Below, piece by piece: positions 12,261-23,948 of a stretch of 64,000 nt of DNA (positions within the stretch are counted from its first letter, which is position 1; each line of letters opens with the position of its first letter). The notes beneath the pieces are model-generated. The model ran no database searches. It saw nothing but the letters and a program-made list of their open reading frames with translations, and was not told where the DNA came from. Position numbers and translations under genes: made by a program. Source of the stretch: Corythucha ciliata (taxonomy: Eukaryota; Arthropoda; Insecta; Hemiptera; Tingidae); assembly GCA_038030265.1 (NCBI GenBank), contig CM075941.1, positions 14,198,001 through 14,262,000 on the forward strand, in the 5' to 3' direction.

Positions 12261-13690
12261 TTTTAGGTTTTAAAGCGCTGATTAGCGGCAAATATTGAGG
12301 AAAAACTCTCACTTAAATGAGGAAAAATACACCAATTCGAGATTTCTGAAGACAACTATACGGAAAAAACAGAGAAACTAAACGCTACGAGTTTCGGCGG
12401 ACATAAACAAAATTAAGATGGTGTTCTTGTGCTAATCTAAAGAAAAATACACGGCAAAACATTGGGGAAAAACGCTAATATTCGCGCCTGGAATAGCGAA
12501 AAAAGTGCTCATTCATAGTAAAAGAAATCACTAATTTGAGGCTAAAAATGGATAAAAACACTAATACGCAACGATAATGTAGAAAAAGCCGTTTAAAATT
12601 GAGAAAATGCTGAAGGCCACCGCTCAGCACCGTTAGCAGGCTCAACTATTATTTTAAACAATGCCAATTCATTTTTTCGCGAGGCTTCAACGGGGCTGAA
12701 ATTGAGAAAAGGCGCTCTTTCACATGGATAAAAGTGAAAAAATAGGTAATTCATGGCTAAAATCACTAAAATTGAGAAATTCACCTGATTCGCGGCTAAA
12801 ACTGAAACAAATCTGCTATGCCCAATCTGTAAGTGAAGTAAAACGCTTATTCGCAACTAAAATGGAAAAATACGCCAATTCACGGCTAAAATTACAATAC
12901 AGCGCTAACATAAAGAAAACAATTCGCGGCAAAAGTCGAAAAAAAAGCGGCGATGTGATGCTAAAATTTATAAAAACGCTACTTCATACGTGATCAAAAT
13001 AATAAAATCCGCATGTTCGCTGCTAAAACTTGGACAAACCGTTTGTAAAAATCACTAGTTAGTAGCTAAAGTGGAGGAAGACGCTAATTATGGATCAATT
13101 TGAGATAAAGCGCTAATTTGCAGAGCTAAGATTGAGGAACGTGGTGTTTCGTGGCCGAAATTATGAAATGATCCACCGCTAAAATTGGGAAAATAATTCG
13201 CAGCTAAAAAGGAAAAATAGTGCCAATTCACGGCAAAATTAGAGAAATTGCGCTAATGCAAAGCTAAAATGCAGAAAAACGCTGATTCACGGATTTTGTA
13301 AAAATCATCCGGTTCGGAGCTGAAATTGAGTAAAAACGGTGATTCTTGGGTGAAATTCAGAAATAAAATGAAATGGAAAAAAAAAAAAAAAAAGCTTATT
13401 CGCGGATCAATTCGTGAAAATCCACCATTTCTGAAAAAATAAGACGTTAAGTCACGGCTTAAACTGAATCAAAACGCTAATTTCCGTCTAACATGTAGAT
13501 AAATAGCTCAATCGCTGCTAAAATTGAGAAAATTCGCCGTTAAAGTGGACAAGATTGCTTTCGTCCGCTGCTGAAACGGAGAAAAACGATAAATGCCGGA
13601 TCAATTTGAAAAAATCCGCTAATTCAGTGCTAAAAATGAGGTTCCTATGGAGGTTCAATTTTACCCTCAAATTGGCCTCCAGACATCAGA
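12261..13690 (-). repeat. Family A element body, minus orientation
   Basis: About 45 degenerate ~30-bp units of the form GCTAAAATTGAGAAAAACGCTAATTCGCGG. Unit order matches the copy at 21.1-22.9 kb: both have TTAGC.GCAAATATTGAG, then AATTCGAGAT.TCTGAAG, CGAGTTTCGGCGGA, ACACGGCAAAA, GATGTGATGCTAAAATTTATAAAAAC and GAAATGA.CCACCGCTAAAAT in the same sequence. A poly(A) run at 13378-13394 interrupts it. No gene. Confidence 0.85.
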
Positions 13691-13740
13691 AATTGATTTT
13701 CCCTAAAATCAAGCTGCAACGATGTAGCTTTACCACAACT

Positions 13741-14580
13741 TTTACTTTTTAGGCCCAAATTATCGCTTTTTATCAATAATATATCCGCGAGGTAGTTCTT
13801 TTTAATTAGTGCTTTTTCTCAAATTTATCCGTGAACGAGCGCACTATATCAAATGCCCCCAAGGACCAGAACATTGTAATGTAAATGTACAGTGCTTTTC
13901 CTCAATCTTCAGAAATTGCAATTTTCGGAATTTAGGCATCAGCTAAAGAGCCGCAAAGTTCTGCATTTTAGCCACGGCTTAACGAAAACTTTTCCTGAGA
14001 ATAGCCCATGCCCACGCACATGCGAACCTCCAAGGAGCGATTCTAGAAGTTCAGAAGATAGAAAAGATAGACCAAAACCAGCGACGGGGCAAATATTTTC
14101 CATGTTCTGCTACTTTTGAGGAAGTTCCTTGATATTTTTTTTTCCTCAATTTTAGGCCACGATCGAGCCATTTTACTCAATAAGAGCAATTTTTTCCCAT
14201 TTCAACCGTGAATTGGCGTTTTTTCTCACAATTTTTTCGCAAATGAGTGCTTCTTCTCACTCTGTTCTATACCGTGAACAAGCCCCTTTTATCATTTTAA
14301 GCCGTGAAAAGGTCTCCATAAACCCTTGGCCTGGACGTAGGATCACGAAGCCACGCGTGTGATTGTTTTCTCAAATTCAGATGCAAATATGAGCTTTATA
14401 TCTTCATTTTATTCACGATTAGGTATTTTTACACAATTTCAGACGCAAATTAGCGTAATTTTGACAACAGAATCGCCCCCCAAAAGAACAGTTGATTATA
14501 CATATTATTGCTCATTTTCTCAATTTTTGTCTGGTTGTTGCAACGAAAAGGTGCATGTTTTTGTCTAAATTTTGGCCACG
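13741..14580 (+). repeat. Family A array, plus orientation
   Basis: Units such as TTAGTGCTTTTTCTCAAATTTATCCGTGAACGAGCGC follow the family A pattern in the opposite orientation to the preceding array, so the two could form an imperfect hairpin. Longer non-repeat phrases containing CACATGCGAACCTCCAAGG (near 14019) and CATGTGAATCTCAAGG (near 14610) recur between units. Confidence 0.7.
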
Positions 14581-14869
14581 GATTAAAGGAATCTTTCCTT
14601 AAAAACAGCGCATGTGAATCTCAAGGGGCTATTCTGGAAGTCGGGAGTCGTGAATATCCATCAAAACCATGTGAACTGACAAGGCATAACAGTTACATTT
14701 TCTGCCAGTTTGAGAGCCGCTGGCGGCAATTTGACGGGCGTTTTGATCGTGTGAACGGCTTAGATTCCGGGGGAAGCGGGCTCATGTACCGCTTCCAGCT
14801 CGAATAGAAATATTTTGAAAAAATGATATTAGGTACCTATTTTATTAAAACCCAGGCTTAATCAAAATT

Positions 14870-16000
14870 GAGATGGATTTTCACGGCGTGATTCGCGGCT
14901 AAAATTAAGAAAAAGTGCTTGAATTCAGGAAACCGCGTAATTCGCTATAAAATAGAGAAATATCGCTAATCCAAATGACGAATAAGTGAAATGCTGAAAT
15001 GGGAAAAACGGATCAATTCGAGAAAATGCGCTAATTTACTGTTAAGATTGAGGAGTGCGGCGATTTCGTGATACGGCTAAAATTAAGAAATGATCTGCCG
15101 CTAAAATTGTGGAAATAATCGCGGCTAAAATGAGAAGTAGCGCTAATTCACGGCAAAACTTGAGAAAAAGCGCTGTTTTAAATGGAGAAAATCGCTAATT
15201 TACGGCTGTATTTAATAATCTCGCTTGTTCACGACTAAAACTGATGGCATTTTCCATTTGCATAAAATTCAGGTCTGGAGGCAAGCATTGCTACCGCTCC
15301 GTTACCATATGATATAATCAGAGAAGACGGGTGGAAATGGACGGCTTTCGAACTGAATTTTATGTAAATGGAAAACGCTATGAGTCAGACAGCTAATGCC
15401 CGTAAAAAAATTGCTGAGATAAAGACCTTATTCGGTGCTAAAATTGAGAAAATGTGATGATTCGCGGCTAATATACCAAAAGCGCTTATTCGGATCAAAA
15501 ATGAAGAAAAACGCCGCTAATTCATGGATTTTGTGAAAATCCTCTAAATCGGAACTGAAAGTGGGTAAAAGCGTCGGTTCGAGGGTGAAGTTAACGGGTG
15601 AATTCACGGTTAGAATTCTGAAATAATTCATAGCTAAAATTGAATTAAATGAAAAAACCGCTAATTCGCTGATCAATTTGAAAAAATCCGCTGTTTCGTG
15701 GATAGAATTGAGGCACAGCGGTGAATAAAAATGCTAAAATTTAACTAACAACTAAAACTGAGACAAACCGCTAATACTTATACCCGTCTAAAATGTAGAC
15801 AATGAAGATTTAACTTGTCGCTAAAGTGGGCAAGACGCTGGCTTATTCACTGCTGACACGAAGAAAAACAATAAATCGCGGATCAATTTGATAAAATCCG
15901 CCAATTCACGCCTGAAATTGAGAAAGAACGCTTAGATTGCGACGAAAATTTGGGAAAAATCGCTTATTCTTGGCTAAAATTGAGAAAACGCCAATTCGCG
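14870..16000 (-). repeat. Family A element body, minus orientation; resumes at 16526
   Basis: Same unit type and order as the copies at 13.1 kb and 22.3 kb; the marker GAAATGATCTGCCGCTAAAAT is near 15087. It is interrupted by a small MITE at 15250 and by the tRNA-bearing element at 16001-16525. It resumes at 16526 with AGAGGAAAGTTTGTGG, matching AGAGGCAAGTTTGTGA at 22900 in the other copy, and ends at the terminus at 16605-16620. Confidence 0.82.
15250..15375. mobile_element. 126-bp MITE with 23-bp TIRs
   Basis: The first 23 bases, beginning TTTTCCATTTGCATAAAATT, match the reverse complement of 15353-15375 with one difference. It sits inside the family A array, which continues on both sides. 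Family not assigned; no convincing target duplication. Confidence 0.72.
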
Positions 16001-16101
16001 GTTCCTGCCGAGGCAATTAAATAAATGAAATGAACTCTATGTCTTCCGGACGACGATGGAAGGGCATAGCCAAATAAGATTTGAGTTTGAGAAAAAATGA
16101 G

Positions 16102-16162
16102 CTCCCCGGCGGGATTTGAACCCGCGACCTCTAGATTACTACAGTCCAGCACGCTGCCAATT
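16102..16162 (-). tRNA. tRNA-like sequence, 5' part lost (likely pseudogene)
   Basis: On the minus strand it reads GGCAGCGTGCTGGACTG, then a two-base insertion in the anticodon loop, then a T arm with GGGTTCAAATCCCGCC and a 3' acceptor strand CGGGGAG. The 5' acceptor strand and D arm are missing, so it should not yield a tRNA. Confidence 0.55.
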
Positions 16163-16343
16163 GCAATTTATTCAATTAAATACCAGCGACAACATATTTC
16201 CTCGTCTATCGAACTACATCTATGATATTATAACATTTGCGTGGTTTACCTTTGTCGCAAGGAGAAACGCTTAGCGTTTCGGGAAACAATGACCCTGGTT
16301 GGAGTTCGGGTTAGCTGATTCCTCGCAGTACGACTGCGAAAAG

Positions 16344-16416
16344 CGTCACCGCGGCGCTATTGACAGCGTGCTGGACAAGTAATTCGGAGGTAGTGAGTTC
16401 AAATCCCGCCGGGGAG
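16344..16416 (+). tRNA. Degenerate tRNA-like sequence, anticodon position reads AGT
   Basis: The acceptor strands GTCACCG and CGGGGAG pair with a mismatch, the D arm is GCGGCGCTATTGACAGCGT and the T arm GTGAGTTCAAATCCCGC. The loop is CAAGTAA; base 33 is A, not the required T, so this is a decayed copy. A TTTTTT run follows, typical of pol III termination. Confidence 0.5.
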
Positions 16417-16604
16417 CCCATTTTTTCTCGAAAATAGGAATCGCGTTTCTGAAGATATCAATTTCATTTCATTTATTTAATTAAATCTCGGCGACAACAT
16501 CTTTTCTCATCTATCGACCTATAAAGAGGAAAGTTTGTGGATAAAACTCAAAAAAGAAGAAAGAGCCAACCAGATTTATGGTAGAACCCCTCTCATGATA
16601 AATT

Positions 16605-16620
16605 CCTAGATCCGCCACTG
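16605..16620 (-). other. Terminal motif of a family A element
   Basis: Read in reverse this is CAGTGGCGGATCTAGG. The same terminus, with minor changes, closes the family A copies at 22973-22988 and 36125-36140. CAGNGG starts are common in hAT-like and some other cut-and-paste transposons; the superfamily is not proved here. Confidence 0.6.
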
Positions 16621-19600
16621 AACCGCACCCTGCTCGAATGAAACCAATTTGAAAAAAAACGTCATGTATTCTTCTGAACCAATTTCGCTTAGTTAATAAG
16701 TAGCTCGAACAATGAATTTAGCAAGGTTCACGCATTTGGCCCACTTGGGTCAATGATCATTCACGAATTGTTTATACGAAGAGGATTCGTAGAAATTCGT
16801 AAAACGTAGAAAACTGTCAATAAATTATGACGACTTCTTTCATAAATAACAGGCACGTCGTAAGACGCTTTCTATATAGGGCGGTAGGTCTATTTTTTGT
16901 GTTTCATTCTATCCTACAAAAGAGGTGTTCTAAGAGAGAGGATTAAAACTCTCCGGCCCAGGGTAAAGGTGAGCCGGATGGAAAGGGTGTTAAAGAAAGG
17001 GTGGTGGGGGTGGGGGTTGCGAGAATGGCCCTAATATGTGGCAACGGGAGAGAAACTCCACAACTCCGCTCACGTTCCAGACAACTCAGCAGGAATTCAG
17101 ATATATCTTTTTCCCCTTCGCTTTTTGGGTTTTCACCGTCTATATACCAACCACCGCAGGTTTCATCCACACGCACACACCACAAAGACAACAATTTACC
17201 CCACTGCTGAGTTGTACCGAACGGCTCTTTTATTAAGATAATAAAATAAATGAGCCCCGCTCACCCAACTTGTCAATCAATTTCCAAGAGTGGCATTAAA
17301 AAGTGGTTTTGAAACTTTTCAGTCAAAAAAAGGATTAACTCATTAAGAGTTTCGCTTCTATACAACTATATTCACAGTGTAATGCAGCTTGGTGTTATGA
17401 CAATCCAGGGGGGGAGGGGAAGATAAAAATCCGTTTTTAAAGCTAAAAGAAGTTATGGCTGTATTTTCTTCGGCGGGAATGGATTTTTGAATATTTGATG
17501 GAATTCGCCGGAAGATGTAAGCCTGATGGGAAGAAGAGGAGAAAAAAAACGAGGGCAGAGGTATTAAAGCTTCTCGGAGAACGTTTAAATAAACAATAGC
17601 ATCACCCCACCCCACCCAACCCTCAATCACCCGGCTACACCTTGTCTCGTGCCATATTATGTCTTGAAGTTTCCTACTTTGAAAAGGCAGTGAGAGAGAA
17701 AAAGAAAAAAAAAGGAACGAGACTCCTTTAAATCTGATCAATAAAACAACGTCGTAACACGAACACCTCTCACCCTGAGACCACTTAGGCGAATTGACGG
17801 GCTTACATCGCGGAAATAACAAGGTAATTCCACCGTTGAAGAGGAACAAAAAAAAAAGAACTTTTCAAAGACGGAATAATTCCACGCCGGTGCGGTGGAG
17901 AGTGCAAGGGAGTAAAGCTTTAAACTCCTCGATTAGGTTTTGAGTACTTAGGCTCACCCCTCCCCTCCTCCTCAACTACTAGGCTCTTTTGTTCGAAGTT
18001 TTCATAAAGTTTATCCTCCACCCATCCACCACCCCCTCTAAACCACGCCTTTTCTATTGTTAAAAGTCGCACGGGTGACAAGGGCTAGTGATTGGATGGG
18101 AGAGAGATCTGCAAATTCAGTAATGACTTAGATTGTAGTCGAAATGTTCTTGGGTGGGGGGGGGGAGGTGGATTGAGAACTTAGAATTAGAGAGCGTTTG
18201 CCTTTCCTCTCATTAAATTTGTCTAGAGAAGGGAAAAAGGTTCTCTCGGTGGAAAAACTTTAAGACCGGGTTGGGGGGGGGGGGGTAAAAGAGAGTTTTT
18301 TTCAAGGAAAAAGCGTTGTGTTCGGAAAAGCGCGTGCAGTGCACTTGAGAAACTCGGTGAGTTGTTGTTGTTGGTAGTGGTAGTGGGTTTGGGGGCTGAG
18401 AAAATTCTTCCATAAATAAAATGTGCGCTCAACCCTACAGATTTATTGTGAAACGAAATTCGCTTTTTTTTTACACTTTCATATATCTTCAATAATGTCA
18501 AATCATTGCCTTAACTGTGGAAGAAAAGTTCAAGCGAGCTCTTTGAAGACTCAAGTATAGCAATTCTCGATATTTTTGCCGTGATTAATTCTCGTATTTC
18601 TATTGAAAATACTAGTCACGTGGAGAGACGATGGGTGAATTGGATGGGAGTGGTGGGTGATTCGTTTCAAAGGAATAAATTAAAGCAGATTTTCGGAGTA
18701 ATACCTCTCACAAAAAGGGGTCGAAATTAAATGATGTCACGGTGCGAGGTCAGAAATGGTAGTGAGGTGGGGGGGGGGGATATTCATTGTTGCGAAAAAT
18801 TAAGAAAGTCTTTGAACTCTTCAAAGTCGGTCATCTTTCATTCACGTTTTTTTGTCCACCGACTCTTTCCAATTTCATTTCAATTTTATACCGCGCGACT
18901 CCGTCTTTTTCAAAAAGCCTTGGCCGTTTTGTTTTTAATTAAATTTTAAAAGGCGAGGTCGAGTGATATTCGTGATGGAACAGGACGCTTTTAATTTTCC
19001 AAGGTTTCCAGTAAGTTGAAAAGGTTGGCGTTAGAACTATACTGAAGGAAACCAAAGTGTTACCCTTTAGACGACTGGGAATTTCGTTTAAAGCCCCTCC
19101 CTTGCGTCAGTATACTTAATTACCTCGACGAATTCTCCTCGGCTCACAAAGTTTAATATTTGGAACAGAAATAAAACTTTATTGCGTCATTTTGTGCTAT
19201 ACAGGGGGAATTGTTTCAATTGTCTTTCATCCCTTAGTGTATACCTACGCTCTATAGCGCCACTACTATAGTAAGGCAATTCCGTCGCCCGGTTAGTGTG
19301 TTTTTTCCCCATTCTCCGCTACTTTTATCTGATCCGAACAGGTTTTTTCGGTCGGGCGGGGGGGGGGGGGGCGAGACAACGTGCTTTAATCCACTTTCCA
19401 AAGTCATCGGGTAAACTTTCTGGCCATGAGCCACCAAACGTTTATTAAGATGCGGATGGTAGTTCACAATTGGGCAGCTTAAACAAAGATCCGTATAGTC
19501 CGAGCGAAAAGCTCATGGGATCGGTGAAAGTAAATTTCAAGAGGTTTGGAAGGCATAAACGACCCCCCCCCCCTCCTTCGATTATTAGAAGTTCCTTCCC

Positions 19601-19680
19601 TCTAAATAATAAGGGAAGAAGTTTGCTATTTCAGGCTAAACAAAAAGATTTCTCCAGAATATGACTTCTTAAGACAATAA
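16621..19680. other. Intergenic, no gene recognised; right part lies in the duplicated segment
   Basis: G- and C-runs of 8-13 bases are frequent (18157, 18273, 18770, 19360, 19562). The 163-residue open frame at 17358-17849 is low-complexity and repeats at 24214-24705 only because the segment is duplicated. No known domain seen. Confidence 0.5.
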
Positions 19681-19689
19681 TGATCTTAT

Positions 19690-20290
19690 TTTTATCGGTG
19701 AAGTAGCGTTTCTAACCCATCTTAGCGATTTTTCTCAATTTTTGCTGCAAATCAGAGAATTTTCACCTTTTCAGCAGCGAATTAGCACTTTTGCTCACTT
19801 TGATCTTCAAATTAGCGTTTATCTTAGCTTCAGTTATCTTAACTTCAGCCGCGCTGATTCGTTATTTTTCTCAATATTGGCCGCAAATTAGCCGTGTTTG
19901 AATTTTTGTCTTGCATTACCCATTTTTTTTTCACTTATTAGCTTTATGGATTACCATTTTTTCTCAGGTTTGGGCACGATGTTGCATTCAGAGACCTTGG
20001 ATTTGTGTTATCCTAAATTTTGGCCGCGAATCACCGTTTTACTAAAATTTAGTCGTGAATTAGTGTTTTTCTCAATTTAGCCGTGAATTATACGATTTTT
20101 TCATTTGTATGCGAATTAACGTCTAGACCTTATCCGCGAATGAATTAGCGTTTTCCCATACTTTTTCATTTTCTCTGTTAGCCCCGAATTAGTGTTTTTT
20201 GTTTCTTTCTTTCTTAAATTTCAGTCGTGATTTTTTTCTCAATTTTATAGCCTTGAATTAGCGTTTTATGCCTTTTTGGCTTATTATTTC
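19690..20290 (+). repeat. Family A array, plus orientation (copy A)
   Basis: Units such as TTAGCGATTTTTCTCAATTTTTGCTGC and GCGAATTAGCACTTTTGCTC. It faces the minus-oriented array at 20930-22988 across a ~400-bp non-repeat stretch. The equivalent in copy B is at about 26545-27145. Confidence 0.8.
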
Positions 20291-20698
20291 TCAATAATAA
20301 GTCTTTGTAGTCGTATCGCAAAACAATTTTTTTGACCCCCCCTCAAAATTTGTAGTTTTACGTTTCAAAGTGCGTAGAATCCATATCTGCAATAAAAAAA
20401 AATGTCCTTCCGCCGTCCGGGCCATATCTTGCCCTAGGATTGCTCGAAAAAACTCGTTCTTTCGCACATAGACTCCATTTGGGGTCTAGTTGGTCCTAAC
20501 ATCTGATCAATTTGATCAAATAACTCCCTGGGGTTTTATGGGCCAAAAGCGGGTCCAAAATGGGGATTTTCAAAGGATTTGGGATCATAGGGGTGTGGGG
20601 TGTCGATTTTCATGTAATTTCAAGCCGGATTTGACTACATCGATGAATATTAAACCCACAGTCGAAATAATAAGGCATTGTTCGATAATTCGCAGCGT

Positions 20699-20878
20699 TT
20701 TCATTTGTATCCGCGAATTAACGTCTAGACCTTATCCGCGAATGAATTAGTGTTTTCCCATACTTTTTCATTTTCTCTGTTAGCCCCGAATTAGTGTTTT
20801 TGTTTCTTTCTTCCTTAAATTTCAGTCGTGATTCTTTTCTTAATTTTATAGCCTTGAATTAGCGGTTTATGCCTTTTT
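20699..20878 (+). repeat. ~180-bp array segment duplicated only in copy A
   Basis: This block repeats the array segment at about 20092-20275, from TCATTTGTAT.CGAATTAACG to AGCCTTGAATTAGCG, with a few differences. Copy B goes straight from CGCAGCGTTTT to AAAGTCTTTTTT at about 27550, so the insertion is specific to copy A. Confidence 0.85.
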
Positions 20879-20929
20879 AAAGTCTTTTTTTGCCTTTTGC
20901 TTGAAAAAAAAAAAAAAAAAAAAACCGGG

Positions 20930-22988
20930 GCTGAAGGTAAGCGAGGAAAAACGCTAATTTGCTGCTAAATTTAAGAAAAACGGCTAATTTGGGAAGACAT
21001 TTGATAAAATTGGCTATTTCACAGAAAATTGAGAAAATGGCAACCTCGTGGCCAATTAGGAAAGAGCGCTAATTTACGGCATTCAGTGACAAGGAGGGAG
21101 TATGGATTTATAGATTTCATATCGTCCATTAGCAGCAAATATTGAGAAAACGCGCTCGCTTAAATTATGAAAAATATATCAATTCGAGATATCTGAAGGT
21201 AACTTCGCGGAAAAAACAGAAAAAACTACTCTAACTTCGAGTTTCGGCGGATAAAATTGAGAAGGAGTTCTAATGTGCTAATCTTGAGATAAGTACACGG
21301 CAAAAAGTTGGCGCCTGATTCAAATTAAAAAAAAACAAAAAAAACACTAATTTGACGCTAAAAATTGAGAAAAACACTTAACATGTGACGTCCATGCGAA
21401 AGAACGCTTTTTCTCAATTTCAGTCCCGTTGTTTTTCGAGAAACCACGAATTGACATTTTTAAGAATACTAGTTGTGCCTGCTAGCCGTACTAAGCGGTG
21501 AGCTGCTGCTTTTTCTCAATTTTATAGCGGCGAATTAGCGCTTTTTCTGAATCATCGTCACATCGCTCATTCGTAACTAAAATGAAGAAAGACGCCAATG
21601 GACCATTTTCCAACATGAAAAACCCGCTGTTTTGGCTATGAAACCTTGTAGTACGTGGTATATTAATGTTTTAAAGGCAAATATTTGCCTTGAATTAGAA
21701 GCACCAATCTTGAAATCAAAGATTAAAACTGGCAGGATTTTGAGCTTTCCCGTTTGAAAGTGACAGAACTAGATATAATAAATGTTTTCTCCGTTGTTAT
21801 CATGCGTTTTATAAAAATATTGAACGATATTTTGTGGTTAGTTTAATACTTTAGCCTCTGTTTACAATGTTGTGACGTCACATCCCTGTTACTTTATTTT
21901 CCAATTTTTTGTATGGGACTGGGGCAAAACAGTTTCAAAGTGTTTTTTCGTGATCATTTCATCCTAACAACTCATTTTTCTAACAATTCATTTTTATTTT
22001 TCTATTTTTTCCGGCTAAAATTGAGAAATTGTGCTAATTCGCGGCAAAAGTAGAGAAAAAGTGGCAATGTGATGCTAAAATTTATAAAAACTCTAATTCA
22101 TGGATGCATGTGTACATGGAGCCAAAACCCCGCTAACTCTTGCCTGTTATTGGTACCATACGCTCATTTGCAGTTCAAATAGAGACAAATATCAAATTCG
22201 TGGCAAAAAGCGCTAAAAAACGCAAAAGACGCTAATTCACGGATCTAGGGATAATGCTCTAATTTCCAGCTAAGATTGAGAATCGCGGTGTTTCGCTGCT
22301 GAAATTAAGAAATGAGCCACCGCTAAAATCAGGAAAATAATTCGCAGGTAAAATTAGAAATAGCGCTATGTGAAGCTAAAATGGAAGAAAACACTAATTA
22401 ACGGATTTTTGTGAAAATTCTCCAATTCGGAGTTGAAATTGAGTAAAAGCACTGATTTCTTGGTGAAGTTTAGAAATAATTTGCAGCTAGAATGAAATAA
22501 TAAAAATAAAAAACCGCTTATTTCGGATCAACTCGAAAAAATTCGCTAATTAGTGACTAAAATGGAGATAAAACGCCTATTCGCATCACTAAGAAGTGAA
22601 GGAAAACGCTAAAATTTGAAAATACGTCAACTCACGGGTGAAACTGAGACAAACCGCTAATGCCCGTCTAAAATGTAGATAAAGAGCTCAATCGCAGCTA
22701 AAATTGAGAAAATTCGCGGCTAAAGTGAACAAGAATGCGCCCATTCGCTGCAGAAACGGTGAAAAACGGTAAATAGCGGATCCATTTGAGAAAATCCGCT
22801 AATGCACGGCTAAAATTGAGGAAAAGCGGTAATTCACGGCTAAAATTGATGAATAATTCGCAACTGAAATTGAGACAACGTATTTTACGGTTGCTTAGAG
22901 GCAAGTTTGTGACTGAAACTCAGAAAGAAAGAGTAAATCAGATTTACGGTAGAAGCCCACCCAAGATGAAATCCTTGATCCACCACTG
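20930..22988 (-). repeat. Family A element, minus orientation, most complete copy
   Basis: An ordered series of ~30-bp degenerate units runs to the terminus CCTTGATCCACCACTG at 22973-22988. A possible opposite end is CAGTGACAAGGAGGGAGTATGGAT near 21085. It includes the diagnostic monomer AATTCGAGATATCTGAAGGTAACTTCGCGG-type block (21180-21210), the reverse of the CCTTCAGAA monomer of plus arrays. A ~450-bp AT-rich insertion without array pattern lies at about 21590-22010. No coding capacity seen. Confidence 0.8.
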
Positions 22989-23035
22989 ATAGACGCCAAA
23001 TCGCGACTTATTCTGAACGGTGAATTTATTGGAAC

Positions 23036-23535
23036 NNNNNNNNNNNNNNNNNNNNNNNNNNNNNNNNNNNNNNNNNNNNNNNNNNNNNNNNNNNNNNNNN
23101 NNNNNNNNNNNNNNNNNNNNNNNNNNNNNNNNNNNNNNNNNNNNNNNNNNNNNNNNNNNNNNNNNNNNNNNNNNNNNNNNNNNNNNNNNNNNNNNNNNNN
23201 NNNNNNNNNNNNNNNNNNNNNNNNNNNNNNNNNNNNNNNNNNNNNNNNNNNNNNNNNNNNNNNNNNNNNNNNNNNNNNNNNNNNNNNNNNNNNNNNNNNN
23301 NNNNNNNNNNNNNNNNNNNNNNNNNNNNNNNNNNNNNNNNNNNNNNNNNNNNNNNNNNNNNNNNNNNNNNNNNNNNNNNNNNNNNNNNNNNNNNNNNNNN
23401 NNNNNNNNNNNNNNNNNNNNNNNNNNNNNNNNNNNNNNNNNNNNNNNNNNNNNNNNNNNNNNNNNNNNNNNNNNNNNNNNNNNNNNNNNNNNNNNNNNNN
23501 NNNNNNNNNNNNNNNNNNNNNNNNNNNNNNNNNNN
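23036..23535. other. Scaffold gap, 500 N
   Basis: Exactly 500 N, a conventional placeholder for a gap of unknown length. Copy A of the duplication ends flush with it. Confidence 1.
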
Positions 23536-23948
23536 AAGGATTGTGTCGATTTTGTCCATTTTAACAGCCAGCGCATCAAGTTTTTTACTAAGCGCCTCCA
23601 TTGTGAGAACTGTGAGAAGAAGAAGAAAAAGGAGACGAAAGCGAAGTGGAAGTGAGTAAGAAACGCGGCACTCGAAACACGAAAGTCCAAAGTTTCTTTT
23701 ATCTTTTTTACAAGCGCGAGGCTCTTATGATTACTCTCACAATTAAACAAAGAGTAAATATTAATTATAACGAGGACTTTCCACCCGTCCAGCCCGCGCT
23801 AAACTTAACAATTACTTACAATTACAGTCCGGTTCACTCTGGACCCAAGAAAAATATATGTGCACACTCCGGCTCATCAATAAATTCGCGTTTTTATCGG
23901 AGCGACCAATAACGACAACCTCTCTGCTTGACAGTCAGAGACCAACCC
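23536..23948 (-). mobile_element. 5' end of a LINE-like retrotransposon, cut by the gap
   Basis: On the minus strand a leader of about 347 bp precedes an ATG at 23601. The 22 visible residues, MEALSKKLDALAVKMDKIDTIL, have coiled-coil heptad character like the start of ORF1 in some non-LTR retrotransposons. The rest lies in the gap. The outer end abuts copy B at GAATTCAG, where copy A has unrelated flanking DNA, so the element was probably inserted at this point. Another TE class is possible. Confidence 0.45.

Larger units (their letters stand above)
16001..16525. mobile_element. tRNA-bearing inverted-repeat element, copy 1 (degraded)
   Basis: Two facing arms each carry a tRNA-like head, a TTTTTTCTCGA trailer and an AT-rich tail related to CATTTATTTAATTAAATCTCGGCGACA. 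The left arm is inverted and its 5' tRNA half is replaced by another tail fragment (ATTCAATTAAATACCAGCGACAACAT). The centre (about 16240-16335), read in reverse, matches the centre of the copy at 60830-61291: GTCGTACT, GAGG.AT.AGCTAA.CCGAA, GT.CATTGTTTC.CGAAA, GGTAAACCACG. The flanking family A array is continuous if this segment is removed. Confidence 0.78.
17093..23035 (+). repeat. Duplicated segment, copy A (~5.9 kb)
   Basis: From GAATTCAG at 17093 to TTGGAAC at 23035 the sequence reappears at 23949-36187 with about one or two differences per 100 bases and a few indels. Offset is 6856 bp on the left side. The copy ends exactly at the first N of the scaffold gap. It lacks the Gypsy element present in copy B; the uninterrupted target (GAGATAAAACGCCTATTCGC) is near 22565. 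Confidence 0.95.

Noticed and set aside
12261..16000. Possible CRISPR-like array because of regular ~30-bp repeats
   Set aside because: There are no unique spacers between conserved repeats; the units themselves are degenerate and contiguous, and the genome is eukaryotic.
17358..17849. 163-residue open frame repeated identically at 24214-24705
   Set aside because: The identity follows from the recent duplication of the whole segment, including non-coding DNA. The translation is low-complexity with no domain.
22944..23750. Long frames spanning the 500-N gap
   Set aside because: They exist only because N was translated as X; only the 22-residue start at 23601 has real sequence behind it.
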